A DNA stretch of 64,000 nt from JBGSQR01 sp964509295 (GCA_964509295.1 CAZDWS010000004.1:258497-322496); one strand, 5' to 3'. Shown: positions 53,016-62,646, counted from the stretch's first letter. A program made the numbers and translations. The notes: generated from the letters alone by a model not told the origin.

Positions 53016-54770
53016 ATGTCATTTCGATGGAAAATGATGTTTTCCTACCTGCTGATCATCCTGTTTCTATCAGGATTTTTCTATTTCAGTTTTGACAAAG
53101 GGGCTCAATCCTTTTTCCTGACGGAAAGCCGTGAAAATCTGATCAGCCAGACCAGGCTGGCCAAGCTGCTGGCTGAACAGGATAATGGTGCCACATCTCC
53201 GCAGAAACTGGCAGAAAAGGCCGGCTCTGCCGTTAAGGCTCGTGTAACGCTGATTGCACCTGACGGCAGGGTTATTGCCGATTCCGATGTCAATCAATCA
53301 AAGGTTTCCGCCCTGGAAAATCATCTTACCCGCCCTGAGATACAACAGGCGCTTAAGAGCGGCACGGGAAGCGCCATTCGTTACTCGGAAACACTTAAAA
53401 CTTCCATGCTCTATACTGCTGTCACCTACAACAATAAAAACCAGATCGGAATTATCAGACTATCTCACCCGCTGGACTATTTCACGGAAGCTACAAATGC
53501 ACTGGATAAAATGGCTGGCGTGGCACTGCTGATATCCATACTGTTTGCACTGGCTTTCAGCTTATTGCTTTCCAAAATTACCTCCCGTCCTCTCAGGGAG
53601 ATGGCTGCAATCGCCTCCAGAATAGGCAAAAATGATGAGTTCAAACGGATCCCGGTTACTTCCGCTGACGAGATCGGCACACTGGCAACAGTACTCAATG
53701 ATATGGCAGGCCGTATAGAATCGCAGATGCACAGCCTGGCTGCTGAAAAAAGACATCTGGATACAATTTTGCTCGGCATGGGTGAAGGTGTTATGGTGGC
53801 CACATCAAACGGCACCATAACCCTTGTCAACACTGCCTTCAAGGACATGTTCGCCATTTCCGGCAGCGTTGAAGGTAAAAACCTGATCGAAATCTCCCGC
53901 AGTCCCGACCTGCAGGAAGCTTTTAAAGAATTGAGCCAAACCGGTAAAGAACTTATTCGTGAAATCAACATTAAATCTGGCAACACAACCTTGCTGACGC
54001 ATTGGGTACCACTAGCAGTCAGCAGTTCCGATAACGGAGTTGTTGCCGTATTCCACGATATTACTGACATGAAGTACGTGGAAAACATGCGCAAGGATTT
54101 TGTAGCCAATGTTTCACATGAATTACGCACACCGGTTTCCGTCATTAAAGGCTATGCAGAGACACTGATGCAGGACAATATGATCGCTTCAGACCCTGTC
54201 AAGGCGGAGAAATTTGCCGGAATCATCCATAACCACGCTGAACGACTGACCAGCCTGATTAATGACATTCTGACCCTCTCCTATCTGGAATCCAAAACTG
54301 TAACTCTTGAACTAAACTCACTTGATGTCAGTGGAACTATCAATAAGGCTTGCATGCTTCTGGCAGAAAGTGCCGCTTTCAAGAAGATAAATCTGCTTAA
54401 CGAAGTCGGCCCGGGCATACCAAGGATAATGGCTGACCAGGGAAGACTGGAACAGGTTATGGTCAACCTGATTGACAATGCAATCAAGTACACTCCGGAG
54501 GGTGGAAGCATCAGAATCTTTGCCGAACAGATTGCAAACTCGGTAAAACTGTCTGTCGAAGACAGCGGTATCGGTATTCCACTCAAAGATCAAAGCAGAA
54601 TTTTCGAGCGTTTCTACCGAGTTGACGCAGCTCGCAGCCGAGAGCAGGGCGGGACCGGCCTGGGACTTTCCATTGCCAAACATATCATGCAGCTGCATGG
54701 AGGTGAGATAACCGTCAACAGTACACCGGGCAAAGGATCAACTTTTACTTGTACACTTCGGATTGCCTGA
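53016..54770 (+). CDS. phoR: Phosphate regulon sensor histidine kinase PhoR
   Basis: A 584-residue membrane kinase. Helix 1 is about 6-25; an extracytoplasmic domain follows (about 26-165), longer than in E. coli PhoR, then helix 2 (about 167-188), HAMP, a PAS domain (about 245-340; ILLGMGEGVMVATSNG), HisKA with the phospho-His in FVANVSHELRTPVSV, and HATPase_c (NLIDNAIKYTPEGG, GGTGLGLSIAKHI). It phosphorylates PhoB and is restrained by PstSCAB-PhoU. Starts 2 bp after phoB. Confidence 0.95.
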   Translation: MSFRWKMMFSYLLIILFLSGFFYFSFDKGAQSFFLTESRENLISQTRLAKLLAEQDNGATSPQKLAEKAGSAVKARVTLIAPDGRVIADSDVNQSKVSALENHLTRPEIQQALKSGTGSAIRYSETLKTSMLYTAVTYNNKNQIGIIRLSHPLDYFTEATNALDKMAGVALLISILFALAFSLLLSKITSRPLREMAAIASRIGKNDEFKRIPVTSADEIGTLATVLNDMAGRIESQMHSLAAEKRHLDTILLGMGEGVMVATSNGTITLVNTAFKDMFAISGSVEGKNLIEISRSPDLQEAFKELSQTGKELIREINIKSGNTTLLTHWVPLAVSSSDNGVVAVFHDITDMKYVENMRKDFVANVSHELRTPVSVIKGYAETLMQDNMIASDPVKAEKFAGIIHNHAERLTSLINDILTLSYLESKTVTLELNSLDVSGTINKACMLLAESAAFKKINLLNEVGPGIPRIMADQGRLEQVMVNLIDNAIKYTPEGGSIRIFAEQIANSVKLSVEDSGIGIPLKDQSRIFERFYRVDAARSREQGGTGLGLSIAKHIMQLHGGEITVNSTPGKGSTFTCTLRIA

Positions 54771-54840
54771 TTCTCCACTCCTTTGCCTAATAGGATTAAG
54801 TGGTGGGTAAAAACATAACGAAGAAAATCAACCAACCAGA

Positions 54841-54885
54841 CAACACAGGCACATCGGAGATTCCATGGGCCTGTGTTGCTTTCTA
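54841..54885 (+). terminator. Weak terminator-like hairpin after phoR
   Basis: A 10-bp perfect stem, CAACACAGGC (54841-54850) with its complement at 54869-54878, followed by CTTTCTA. The loop is long and the T-run poor, so termination may be partial. It separates phoBR from the pstS promoter. Confidence 0.45.
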
Positions 54886-54957
54886 CTCAAAGCTAGCAAC
54901 TGCCCCTAACCCCGCCCTCAAGAAAAGAAGAGAAGATTTAACCAACATTTACCTTTC

Positions 54958-54976
54958 CTGTAACATTTCTGTAACA
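54958..54976 (+). promoter_or_regulatory. Pho box upstream of pstS
   Basis: Direct repeat CTGTAAC-ATTT-CTGTAAC with 11-bp periodicity, the layout of a PhoB binding box. TATGCT (54981-54986) just after could serve as the -10 element. It lies 69 bp before the pstS start. Confidence 0.8.
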
Positions 54977-55044
54977 GTGGTATGCTACTAATAGCAACAT
55001 AACTGAAACAAACTAAACGAACGTACAAACTAATGGAGGAAATC

Positions 55045-56010
55045 ATGATTAAGAAGTCGATTGTTACAGTTGCGTTGCTGGCACTAACCTCAGTATCCGC
55101 ACAGGCCGAGAAAATCACTGTTGACGCTAAAATCAAGAAGTACACCCCTACAGCCGGTGTTGCCGGAAACCTGAACAGTATCGGATCGGACTCTCTCAAT
55201 AACCTGATGACCTACTGGGCAGAAGGATTCAAAAAGAAGTATCCGAATGTGAATATCCAGATTGAAGGAAAAGGCTCCAGTACAGCTCCCCCTGCCCTGA
55301 TTGCCGGTTCTGCACAGCTCGGCCCAATGTCACGCGAAATGAAGCCTTCTGAAATTGAGCAGTTTGAAAAGAAGTTCGGCTACAAGCCTACCAAGATCGG
55401 TGTAGCACTTGACTCACTGGCTGTTTTTGTCAACAAGGATAACCCGATCAAGAGCCTTTCTCTTGACGAAGTTGATGCCATCTTTTCCAAAACACGCAAG
55501 CGTGGCCTTTCAGACGTAACAACCTGGGGCCAGCTCGGTGTCAGCGGAAGCCTGGCAGCCAAGCCGATCAGCCTCTACGGCCGTAACTCCGCATCCGGAA
55601 CCTACGGTTACTTTAAAGATCACACTCTGAAAAATGGTGATTACAAGAGTACCGTTAAAGAGCAACCAGGCTCCGCATCGGTTGTTGAAGGTGTTGCCAA
55701 GGATATCTCTGCCATCGGATACTCCGGCATCGGTTATGCGACTTCCGGTGTTCGCGCCCTGCCTCTGTCAGACAAAAAAGGCGGACCTGTCGCAGCAGCC
55801 AATTACCAGAACGTATTAAGTGGCAAATACCCACTCAGCCGCATGCTTTATGTTTATGTAGCCAAGAAACCTGGACAGCCGCTGCCAAAAATCACTGAAG
55901 AATTCATCAAGTATGTACTCTCCAAAGAGGGACAGGAAATCGTTGTTAAAGACGGCTATGATCCGCTGACCGCCGGTCTTGCAGAAAAGCAGTTGAAGGC
56001 GCTGAAATAA
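55045..56010 (+). CDS. pstS: Phosphate ABC transporter substrate-binding protein PstS
   Basis: A periplasmic phosphate-binding protein of 321 residues. A signal peptide (about 1-21, ending SAQA) is followed by the typical IGSDSLNNLMTYWAEGF, GKGSSTAPPALIAGSAQLGPMSRE and YGRNSASGTYGYF, whose Ser, Thr and Arg residues would bind phosphate. GGAGG sets the start at ATG 55045. A Pho box lies upstream. A hairpin repeat separates it from pstC, which fits the usual excess of PstS over the permease. Confidence 0.95.
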   Translation: MIKKSIVTVALLALTSVSAQAEKITVDAKIKKYTPTAGVAGNLNSIGSDSLNNLMTYWAEGFKKKYPNVNIQIEGKGSSTAPPALIAGSAQLGPMSREMKPSEIEQFEKKFGYKPTKIGVALDSLAVFVNKDNPIKSLSLDEVDAIFSKTRKRGLSDVTTWGQLGVSGSLAAKPISLYGRNSASGTYGYFKDHTLKNGDYKSTVKEQPGSASVVEGVAKDISAIGYSGIGYATSGVRALPLSDKKGGPVAAANYQNVLSGKYPLSRMLYVYVAKKPGQPLPKITEEFIKYVLSKEGQEIVVKDGYDPLTAGLAEKQLKALK

Positions 56011-56011
56011 A

Positions 56012-56128
56012 TCATTCCCTTCTCCCTGAGGGAGAAGGTGGCCGAAGGCCGGATGAGGGGGCACAAGTGAGAAAGATATCACCGTTGCCCCCTCACCCTA
56101 GCCCTCTCCCTCAAGGAGAGGGGATTTT
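56012..56128 (+). repeat. Dispersed palindromic repeat ending in a terminator-like hairpin
   Basis: TCTCCCTGAGGGAGA opens the element; GGATGAGGGGGCA and TGCCCCCTCACCCTAGCC are its mirrored halves; it ends CCCTCTCC-CTCAA-GGAGAGGG and six Ts. The last hairpin (about 56102-56128) has the form of an intrinsic terminator. It fills the pstS-pstC gap and could cut pstCAB expression relative to pstS. Confidence 0.7.
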
Positions 56129-56160
56129 TTACCAAAACCCGAATTGAAGCTACGACAACC

Positions 56161-58392
56161 ATGATAAAAAATATTTCAGAAAATTCCAGACGTAACGATA
56201 AAATTGCTGAGTGGTTCATCAAGGTCGGTGGCCTGCTGGTTATCCTTTCAGTCATCTGGATTCTGGTGATGATTTCAAAGGTTTCCCTGCCGCTCTTTTT
56301 TCCGCCAAAAGCCAAAATTAATGCCACTTTTACTCTGCCGCCACACCTGAAGCCGGAGGCTGTACTGGCCAGTGGTATTGACGACTCAGGCCGTCAGGCC
56401 TTTACACTCGACGAAACAGGTGCGTTCAGTTTTTTTGATGCTTCAAACGGTCAATTACTTGAAAGCATTGATGCGCCGACAAAACCATCAGGAGCTCAAA
56501 AAGCGACTTCAGCCGAGATGATCGGAAAATACCTTTATACAATTTACTGGGATAACGGAGCGGCATCATCAGTTACTGTTGGTTTCGGTTCGGCACCTGA
56601 AAAAGGCATCGCATCTGAGATATCTCATGAATTGACTTCCAATGACGATCTTGCCTTTGGTGGCAAGGGCAAAACAGTACAAAGTTTTGTCCGGCGCATC
56701 GAAGGCAAAGGAAGTATGAGGGTTGACCGTCTTCCAGGAGACCAGTTCAGGATTACTCACCGCCTGGTTGAGAAAGACCTGCTGGAAAATGAGACAGTAA
56801 AAACCACTGAAAGCCAGATCAACGAAAAGCTGCCTGCCCCAATCACTGCCGCTGTTATGGACCACAAAGGCCGCTATCTTTATGCCGGCACTCAAAACGG
56901 TTACGTCTTGCGCTGGGATGTGTCCGAGCCGGGCAATCCGCGCCTGATTGACAGCACAGACACAACCAATGGCCAACCTGTCACGGCTATAAACCTTGTG
57001 CTGGGTGACTTCTCACTGGCTATCGGTGATGACACAGGCAAATACAATATCTGGTTTCCGGTAACAGCGCCTGGCAGTGCCGAAGACAAGCGACTGACAC
57101 TGATCCACCGCCTCCCGACACATAGCGGTAAGATCAATGCTATTATTCCGTCTCTACGCGACAAATCATTGATATCATTTGGTGAAAATGGCGAACTACG
57201 TATTGACCACACGACTTCTGAGCGCACCCTTCTGACACTGAATAAAAATAGTGCCGACATACGTCAAGCAGCCTATTCTCCTCGCTGTACTGCACTCTCT
57301 ACTCTGGAGAGCAATGGCAAATTTACGGCATGGAAGCTTGATATCCCCCACCCCGAAGTTTCACTTGGCACCCTGTTCGGGAAGGTCTGGTACGAGGGTT
57401 ATGACAAGCCGGAATTTGTCTGGCAGTCATCCTCTGCCTCCGATGATTTTGAACCCAAGATGAGTCTTGTTCCGTTGATCTTTGGCACCATTAAGGCCAC
57501 CGCATTTGCCATGCTTTTTGCCGTACCTTTGGCAATGCTGGGTGCCTTATATACCAGCCAGTTCATGACGCCAAATGTCAAAAGCCGTGTAAAACCGACC
57601 GTTGAGATCATGGCTGCCATACCATCGGTTGTCATCGGGTTCCTTGCTGGACTCTGGCTGGCACCGATCATTGATAAAGCCGTACTGACCCTGTTTATCT
57701 CACTGTTGCTAGTCCCGGCAATGATCTTTGTGTCGATGCTGATCTGGCAGCTGATCAAGCCCTATTCCAGGCTGGGCGGTTTTCTGCGTGGCAATGAGTT
57801 CATTGTTTTCATCCCGCTGATGCTGCTGGGAGTATTTTTTTCCTGGCTGTTGGGAGGTATGGTAGAAGCCTCAGCGTTTGGAGGGGATTTCAAACAGTGG
57901 ATGTTCAGCTCTCTTGGTATCGGTTACGATCAGCGCAACTGTATCATCATCGCCATAGCACTCGGCTTTGCCGTTATACCGATCATTTTTACAATTGCCG
58001 AAGACGCACTGTCCAATGTGCCGCGAAACCTTTCAGCCGCTTCAATGGCCCTGGGTGCCAGCCGCTGGCAGACCGCCTGGCGGGTCGTACTTCCATCTGC
58101 CCTGCCGGGTGTTTTCTCGGCGATAATGATCGGTTTCGGTCGTGCCATCGGCGAAACAATGATTGTACTGATGGCTACAGGCAACACACCTATCATGAGC
58201 TGGAGCGCCTTCAACGGATTGAGAAGTCTGTCAGCAAATATTGCGGTAGAGATTCCTGAGGCGCCACTGGATGGATCACTATACAGGGTTTTGTTTCTGT
58301 CAGCTGTGCTGCTATTTATCTTTACCTTTCTGATCAACACTGTAGCCGAAGCTTTGCGTCAGAGGTTCCGTAAAAAATACGGACGTTACTGA
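56161..58392 (+). CDS. pstC: Phosphate ABC transporter permease PstC (long form)
   Basis: A 743-residue inner-membrane permease. Helix 1 is about 22-43. A large extracytoplasmic insert follows (about 44-440) with repeats such as YLYAGTQNGYVLRWDVS and GKFTAWKLD that suggest a beta-propeller. The permease core is about 445-743, with the EAA-loop motif in ALGASRWQTAWRVVLPSALPG. Short PstC is about 300 residues, so the insert more than doubles it; long forms are known in several proteobacteria. No clear ribosome site precedes ATG 56161, which lies just after the repeat. Confidence 0.93.
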   Translation: MIKNISENSRRNDKIAEWFIKVGGLLVILSVIWILVMISKVSLPLFFPPKAKINATFTLPPHLKPEAVLASGIDDSGRQAFTLDETGAFSFFDASNGQLLESIDAPTKPSGAQKATSAEMIGKYLYTIYWDNGAASSVTVGFGSAPEKGIASEISHELTSNDDLAFGGKGKTVQSFVRRIEGKGSMRVDRLPGDQFRITHRLVEKDLLENETVKTTESQINEKLPAPITAAVMDHKGRYLYAGTQNGYVLRWDVSEPGNPRLIDSTDTTNGQPVTAINLVLGDFSLAIGDDTGKYNIWFPVTAPGSAEDKRLTLIHRLPTHSGKINAIIPSLRDKSLISFGENGELRIDHTTSERTLLTLNKNSADIRQAAYSPRCTALSTLESNGKFTAWKLDIPHPEVSLGTLFGKVWYEGYDKPEFVWQSSSASDDFEPKMSLVPLIFGTIKATAFAMLFAVPLAMLGALYTSQFMTPNVKSRVKPTVEIMAAIPSVVIGFLAGLWLAPIIDKAVLTLFISLLLVPAMIFVSMLIWQLIKPYSRLGGFLRGNEFIVFIPLMLLGVFFSWLLGGMVEASAFGGDFKQWMFSSLGIGYDQRNCIIIAIALGFAVIPIIFTIAEDALSNVPRNLSAASMALGASRWQTAWRVVLPSALPGVFSAIMIGFGRAIGETMIVLMATGNTPIMSWSAFNGLRSLSANIAVEIPEAPLDGSLYRVLFLSAVLLFIFTFLINTVAEALRQRFRKKYGRY

Positions 58393-58412
58393 AAAACTAA
58401 AAAGAGACTTCT

Positions 58413-60011
58413 ATGAAACGACACTTCAAAAACGGCGAACCATTTGTTTTACTGACCGGCGCTGCACTGGCACTGATTCTGATTATGACCATGACGCTTG
58501 TGGCCGTTGTCATGAAAAACGGACTGGGCTATTTCTGGCCAAGTGAACTTGTACGTTATGAGCTTAAAGATGGAACTGTAACTCTTGGTCAGTTGATGAT
58601 ACAGGAAAAGAACCCTACTACCGGTAACAGTCGAATACAGATTAAGGTATCCAACAGGGATGTACTGGGTCAGGACTTTCGATGGATTGAAGAAAGCGAA
58701 GTTTCCAGTAAGAATACTCCCAAGGACGCTGTACTGGTTGAGCGAAAAGAAAACGGCAATTTTGTCGGTTTCCTGAAAAATGTAGTTGCCGATGGACTGG
58801 TGGACGACTCAATCACTGATCCCTGGGAAAGATTGTCAAAAGCTCAAATAGCAATTGAACCCAAACTTGCTGACATCAAGAAAATAAAAGACAGCATGTT
58901 CAGTCTTAACTATAAAACCGAACAGCTGCGACTGAAACTATTAAAACTGGAATATAAAGACAGGGAAAAGAATGCCGCTGCCATCTCTGAGATCACGGCA
59001 GAACGCGAAAAACTTACAACTGAATTTGAAACTTTAAACAATAAACTCGGAGAGATGCAGTCTGAGTTAGGCAAAGTCAAATCCGAGTTGTCTGACGCAG
59101 CAGGCGGAACAAAAGAAATTGCACTGACTGAAATTGTTCAAATCATGCAGCCCAATTCCATGTCTGTATTTGCCAAAATAGGCGCCTATGCAGGTCGAAT
59201 CAAAGAATTGCTGTTTGATGAGCCACGCGAATCCAATACTGAGGGTGGTCTCTTTCCGGCTATCTTTGGCACTGTCATGATGGTCATGCTGATGAGCGTT
59301 TTTTCCCTTCCGTTCGGTGTAATTGCAGCTGTTTATCTGCGAGAATATGCCAAGGACGGACTGATGACACGCATGGTGCGTATTGCTGTCAACAACCTGG
59401 CAGGTGTGCCTTCGATTGTCTACGGTGTTTTCGGTCTGGGCTTCTTCGTCTATGGCATCGGCGGTAGCATTGACCAGCTTTTCTTCCCGGAGCGTTTGCC
59501 TACTCCGACCTTTGGCACCGGGGGCATTTTATGGTCCAGCCTGACACTGGCACTACTGACTGTTCCGGTTGTAATTATAGCAACCGAGGAGTCTCTAGCC
59601 TCAATCCCGCGCGGTATCCGCGAAGGTTCACTGGCGCTTGGCGCAACAAAATTTCAGACGCTGGTCAAAATACTTCTACCCATGGCTACACCCGGCATTA
59701 TGACAGGTCTGATACTATCCATGGCACGTGCTGCCGGTGAGGTTGCACCGCTGATGATAGTAGGCGTTGTCAAACTGGCACCCACACTGCCGTTTGACAG
59801 CTATTTCCCGTTTTTCCATATGGACCGTAAATTCATGCACCTCGGTTTTCACATCTTTGACGTTGGCTTCCAGTCACCCAATGTTGAGGCCGCCAAACCG
59901 ATGGTATATGTGACCACCATGCTGCTTTTGGCTATTGTAATTGTTGCAAGCAGCCTGGCGATCTATTTCCGCGCTAAAATGAAAAAGAGATACGTCACTT
60001 CGAACTTCTAA
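58413..60011 (+). CDS. pstA: Phosphate ABC transporter permease PstA (long form)
   Basis: A 532-residue permease. Helix 1 is about 10-32. An extracytoplasmic segment of about 240 residues follows, with a coiled coil (about 165-230; ISEITAEREKLTTEFETLNN). The core permease (about 285-525) has the EAA-type loop ALGATKFQTLVKILLPMATPG. Its insert pairs with that of PstC, and together they may form a periplasmic platform for PstS. Starts 20 bp after pstC. Confidence 0.93.
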   Translation: MKRHFKNGEPFVLLTGAALALILIMTMTLVAVVMKNGLGYFWPSELVRYELKDGTVTLGQLMIQEKNPTTGNSRIQIKVSNRDVLGQDFRWIEESEVSSKNTPKDAVLVERKENGNFVGFLKNVVADGLVDDSITDPWERLSKAQIAIEPKLADIKKIKDSMFSLNYKTEQLRLKLLKLEYKDREKNAAAISEITAEREKLTTEFETLNNKLGEMQSELGKVKSELSDAAGGTKEIALTEIVQIMQPNSMSVFAKIGAYAGRIKELLFDEPRESNTEGGLFPAIFGTVMMVMLMSVFSLPFGVIAAVYLREYAKDGLMTRMVRIAVNNLAGVPSIVYGVFGLGFFVYGIGGSIDQLFFPERLPTPTFGTGGILWSSLTLALLTVPVVIIATEESLASIPRGIREGSLALGATKFQTLVKILLPMATPGIMTGLILSMARAAGEVAPLMIVGVVKLAPTLPFDSYFPFFHMDRKFMHLGFHIFDVGFQSPNVEAAKPMVYVTTMLLLAIVIVASSLAIYFRAKMKKRYVTSNF

Positions 60012-60021
60012 GGATATTGCA

Positions 60022-60798
60022 ATGCCAGAACAAAATACCCCGCAAAAGATTATCATGGACATCAACAACCTGAACCTGTATTACGGTTCAAAACAAGCGT
60101 TGAAAGATGTCTCGCTCTCAATGGGCAAGAACAAGGTTACGGCCTTCATCGGACCATCCGGATGCGGCAAGTCCACACTTTTAAGATGCTTCAACCGCAT
60201 GAACGATCTGGTAGACAATGTGCGGATTGAAGGAAGCCTGCGCTTTGAGGGAGAGGAGATCAATGACCACAAAATGGACATCATTTCTCTGCGCCGCCGC
60301 ATCGGTATGGTCTTTCAACAATCAAATCCATTCCCGAAATCTATCTACGAGAATATCGTTTATGGCCTGAGAATTGCCGGAATCAATGACAAGAGTGTTT
60401 TAGACGAAACCGTTGAACGCAGCCTGAAAAATGCGGCTATCTGGGATGAGGTCAAAGACCGGCTGCACGATTCAGCCCTCGGCCTTTCTGGCGGACAGGC
60501 CCAGCGTATCTGTATCGCCAGGGCCATAGCCGTCAATCCGGAAATTATTTTGATGGACGAACCCTGTTCGGCTCTTGATCCCATATCCACACTTAAAATT
60601 GAGGAATTGATTGACGAGTTGAAGCAGAAATATACTATAATCATAGTCACACACAACATGCAGCAGGCTGCCCGGGTTTCCGATGTAACCGCTTTCTTTT
60701 ATCTGGGTGAGCTTATTGAGGCAGGTCAGACGAGTAAGATATTCACAAATCCGGAAAAGAAGCAGACAGAGGATTATATTACAGGACGTTTTGGTTAA
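60022..60798 (+). CDS. pstB: Phosphate ABC transporter ATP-binding protein PstB
   Basis: The 258-residue ATPase of the Pst importer. Walker A is FIGPSGCGKSTLLRC, the Q-loop region MVFQQSNPFPKSIYENI, the signature LSGGQAQRICIARAIA, Walker B IILMDEPCSALDP and the switch His VTHNMQQA. AAGGA precedes the ATG. It is the last transport gene; a repeat separates it from phoU. Confidence 0.97.
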   Translation: MPEQNTPQKIIMDINNLNLYYGSKQALKDVSLSMGKNKVTAFIGPSGCGKSTLLRCFNRMNDLVDNVRIEGSLRFEGEEINDHKMDIISLRRRIGMVFQQSNPFPKSIYENIVYGLRIAGINDKSVLDETVERSLKNAAIWDEVKDRLHDSALGLSGGQAQRICIARAIAVNPEIILMDEPCSALDPISTLKIEELIDELKQKYTIIIVTHNMQQAARVSDVTAFFYLGELIEAGQTSKIFTNPEKKQTEDYITGRFG

Positions 60799-60810
60799 TG
60801 ACGGTTAAAA

Positions 60811-60881
60811 CGGTTCGTGGTTCATGGTTCGTGGTTTAAAACCTCGAGCTACGAACTACAAACCTTGAACTACGAACTTCG
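60811..60881. repeat. Dispersed GGTTCGTGG / CTACGAAC palindromic repeat
   Basis: Three GGTTCRTGG-like units on the left mirror CTACGAACTACAAACC and GAACTACGAAC units on the right across a short TTTAAAACCTCGAG centre. It forms a long imperfect hairpin between pstB and phoU and may affect relative expression. Confidence 0.65.
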
Positions 60882-60904
60882 ACCAGAATTTAAAAGAGGA
60901 ACAT

Positions 60905-61588
60905 ATGGAAAGAATACACATCAGCGCTGCATACGATTCAGATCTTAACGATTTACGTAACAAGATTCTAGCCATGGGCGGCAAAGTAGAACAGATGATC
61001 TCTGGCTCCGTCAAGTCACTGGAAGACAGGGATTCGGCACTGGCCGACCGAATCATTGCCATGGACCACGAAGTCAACGGATTTGAAATAGCAATTGACG
61101 AGAAGTGTCTACAGCTACTGGCCTTGCGTCAACCCGCTGCTGGTGACCTGCGATTCATTACACTGGCACTCAAGATAGTTACCGATCTGGAACGGATTGG
61201 TGACCAGTGCGCTAACCTGGCTAAAAGAGTCAAGGAAATCAATGAGGAACCGCCACTGAAACCTTATATTGATATTCCAAGAATGGCTCAGTACACTGAA
61301 ATCATGCTCAAAGAATCACTGGATGCTTTTGTGCGTGGCGATGTGGAATTGGCTATAAAAGTTTGCCAGGACGATAAATGTGTCGATGATCTGAATATGC
61401 AGGTCCAGCGTGAACTACTTTCATTCATGATCGAGGATCCATCCACAATTACAAGGGCCATTAAGCTGAACTATATTTCAAAGTATCTGGAACGGATTGC
61501 TGATCACTCTACCAATATTGCTGAAATGGTAATTTTCATGGTCAAGGGCAAGGATATTCGACATACAACCAGTTGCCTGGTTGATTAA
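60905..61588 (+). CDS. phoU: Phosphate signalling protein PhoU
   Basis: A cytoplasmic all-helical protein of 227 residues with two PhoU repeats (about 10-110 and 115-215). Metal-binding acidic motifs are visible in DLERIGDQCANLAKR and YLERIADHSTNIAEM. It links the Pst transporter to PhoR and shuts the regulon off at high phosphate. AGAGGA precedes the ATG. Last gene of the pst set, followed by a strong terminator. Confidence 0.96.
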   Translation: MERIHISAAYDSDLNDLRNKILAMGGKVEQMISGSVKSLEDRDSALADRIIAMDHEVNGFEIAIDEKCLQLLALRQPAAGDLRFITLALKIVTDLERIGDQCANLAKRVKEINEEPPLKPYIDIPRMAQYTEIMLKESLDAFVRGDVELAIKVCQDDKCVDDLNMQVQRELLSFMIEDPSTITRAIKLNYISKYLERIADHSTNIAEMVIFMVKGKDIRHTTSCLVD

Positions 61589-61592
61589 TAAA

Positions 61593-61635
61593 ATGGCCGT
61601 TTCTCTGCAACGAGAAACGGCCATAACGTTTTTTA
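61593..61635. terminator. Bidirectional terminator after phoU
   Basis: A perfect 13-bp stem (ATGGCCGTTTCTC at 61593-61605 and its complement at 61612-61624) with a 6-nt loop and a T-run at 61629-61634; A-rich on the other side. Confidence 0.93.
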
Positions 61636-61649
61636 TGAAACCCTGCAGA

Positions 61650-62579
61650 TCAAAGCCCTCTAACAGTTTCAATCCACTCCTGTATAAACAAATCAATGTA
61701 TTCACGACTGATGGCACTGGAATGGGGAGTTATCAGTACATTCGGCTGTTCCCAGAGAAGTGAGTTATCCGGCAAAGGCTCTTCAGCAAAAACATCCAGC
61801 CCGGCACCTGCCAACCTGCCACCCTTCAGTGCATTAAGCAAATCCTGTTCATCAAAACAGTTACCGCGTCCCAGGTTGTAGACATATGCCCCCGGTTTCA
61901 TGGCGTTAAAATGTTGTTCAGAAAACAAACCTTCAGTTTCCGCACCACCTGGCAGTACCAATACTACATGGTCCGCTTCCGGCAGTTCCTGTTCCAACTG
62001 ATCAAAAGTAATCACCTTGTCTGCATACAGATGGTTCTCAAAGCCGATGATATTACGTTTTACTGCAGTCACGCGGGCACCAAAAGCCTTCAGCAGTTCA
62101 GCCATTGATTGCCCAAGAGACCCAAAACCTACAATAAGCACCTGCTGATTAAAAAGAGCGGCACAATCATTATAGCCAAGACGACCCCAGACTTTATTCT
62201 CCTGGTCTGCCTGCGACTTTTTGAGTTTACGGTTAAAATACAGCATCATAGAAAGCAGGCTTTCCCGCATGATCCTGCCATGAAAATGCCCGTAAAAGTT
62301 ACGCACACGACCCGACTGATCTGCAGCAACCCAGTCATGGCCTGCGGCAGGCGTAAATACAGTTTTCAGCTTTGAAGCATTTGCATACCATTCCTGTTTG
62401 AATACCCAGGTCAGGACACAATCCACCTCGACAAGACTATCGCGAAAGACGCTGTTTGACTCAGTTACTTCAATTTGTGTATCAGGGAATGCAGCCCGAA
62501 TTGTATCAATGTGGTGTGGTTTGATGGAAAAAGCGTCTACCGGGTTATTCAGGTTGATAAGCAGTTTTTTGATTTCCAT
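61650..62579 (-). CDS. D-isomer 2-hydroxyacid dehydrogenase family protein
   Basis: An NAD(P)-dependent oxidoreductase of 309 residues. The dinucleotide site is VLIVGFGSLGQSMAELL. Catalytic residues appear as Arg in VYNLGRGNCFDE, Glu in GLDVFAEEPLPDN and His in LITPHSSA. It is shorter and more divergent at the N-terminus than typical GhrA or SerA enzymes, so the substrate (glyoxylate, hydroxypyruvate or another 2-oxoacid) is open. AAGGA lies upstream of the ATG. It is convergent with phoU. Confidence 0.88.
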   Translation of the reverse strand: MEIKKLLINLNNPVDAFSIKPHHIDTIRAAFPDTQIEVTESNSVFRDSLVEVDCVLTWVFKQEWYANASKLKTVFTPAAGHDWVAADQSGRVRNFYGHFHGRIMRESLLSMMLYFNRKLKKSQADQENKVWGRLGYNDCAALFNQQVLIVGFGSLGQSMAELLKAFGARVTAVKRNIIGFENHLYADKVITFDQLEQELPEADHVVLVLPGGAETEGLFSEQHFNAMKPGAYVYNLGRGNCFDEQDLLNALKGGRLAGAGLDVFAEEPLPDNSLLWEQPNVLITPHSSAISREYIDLFIQEWIETVRGL

Positions 62580-62646
62580 AAATGTCCTTCACCCGTTAAA
62601 TTTTAGATTAAAATATTACCTCTAAAATCACTCCGGTTCAAGAACT

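Noticed and set aside
54800..54991. 63-codon frame between phoR and pstS
   Set aside because: It runs through the terminator-like hairpin and the Pho box, with no ribosome site; this is promoter DNA.
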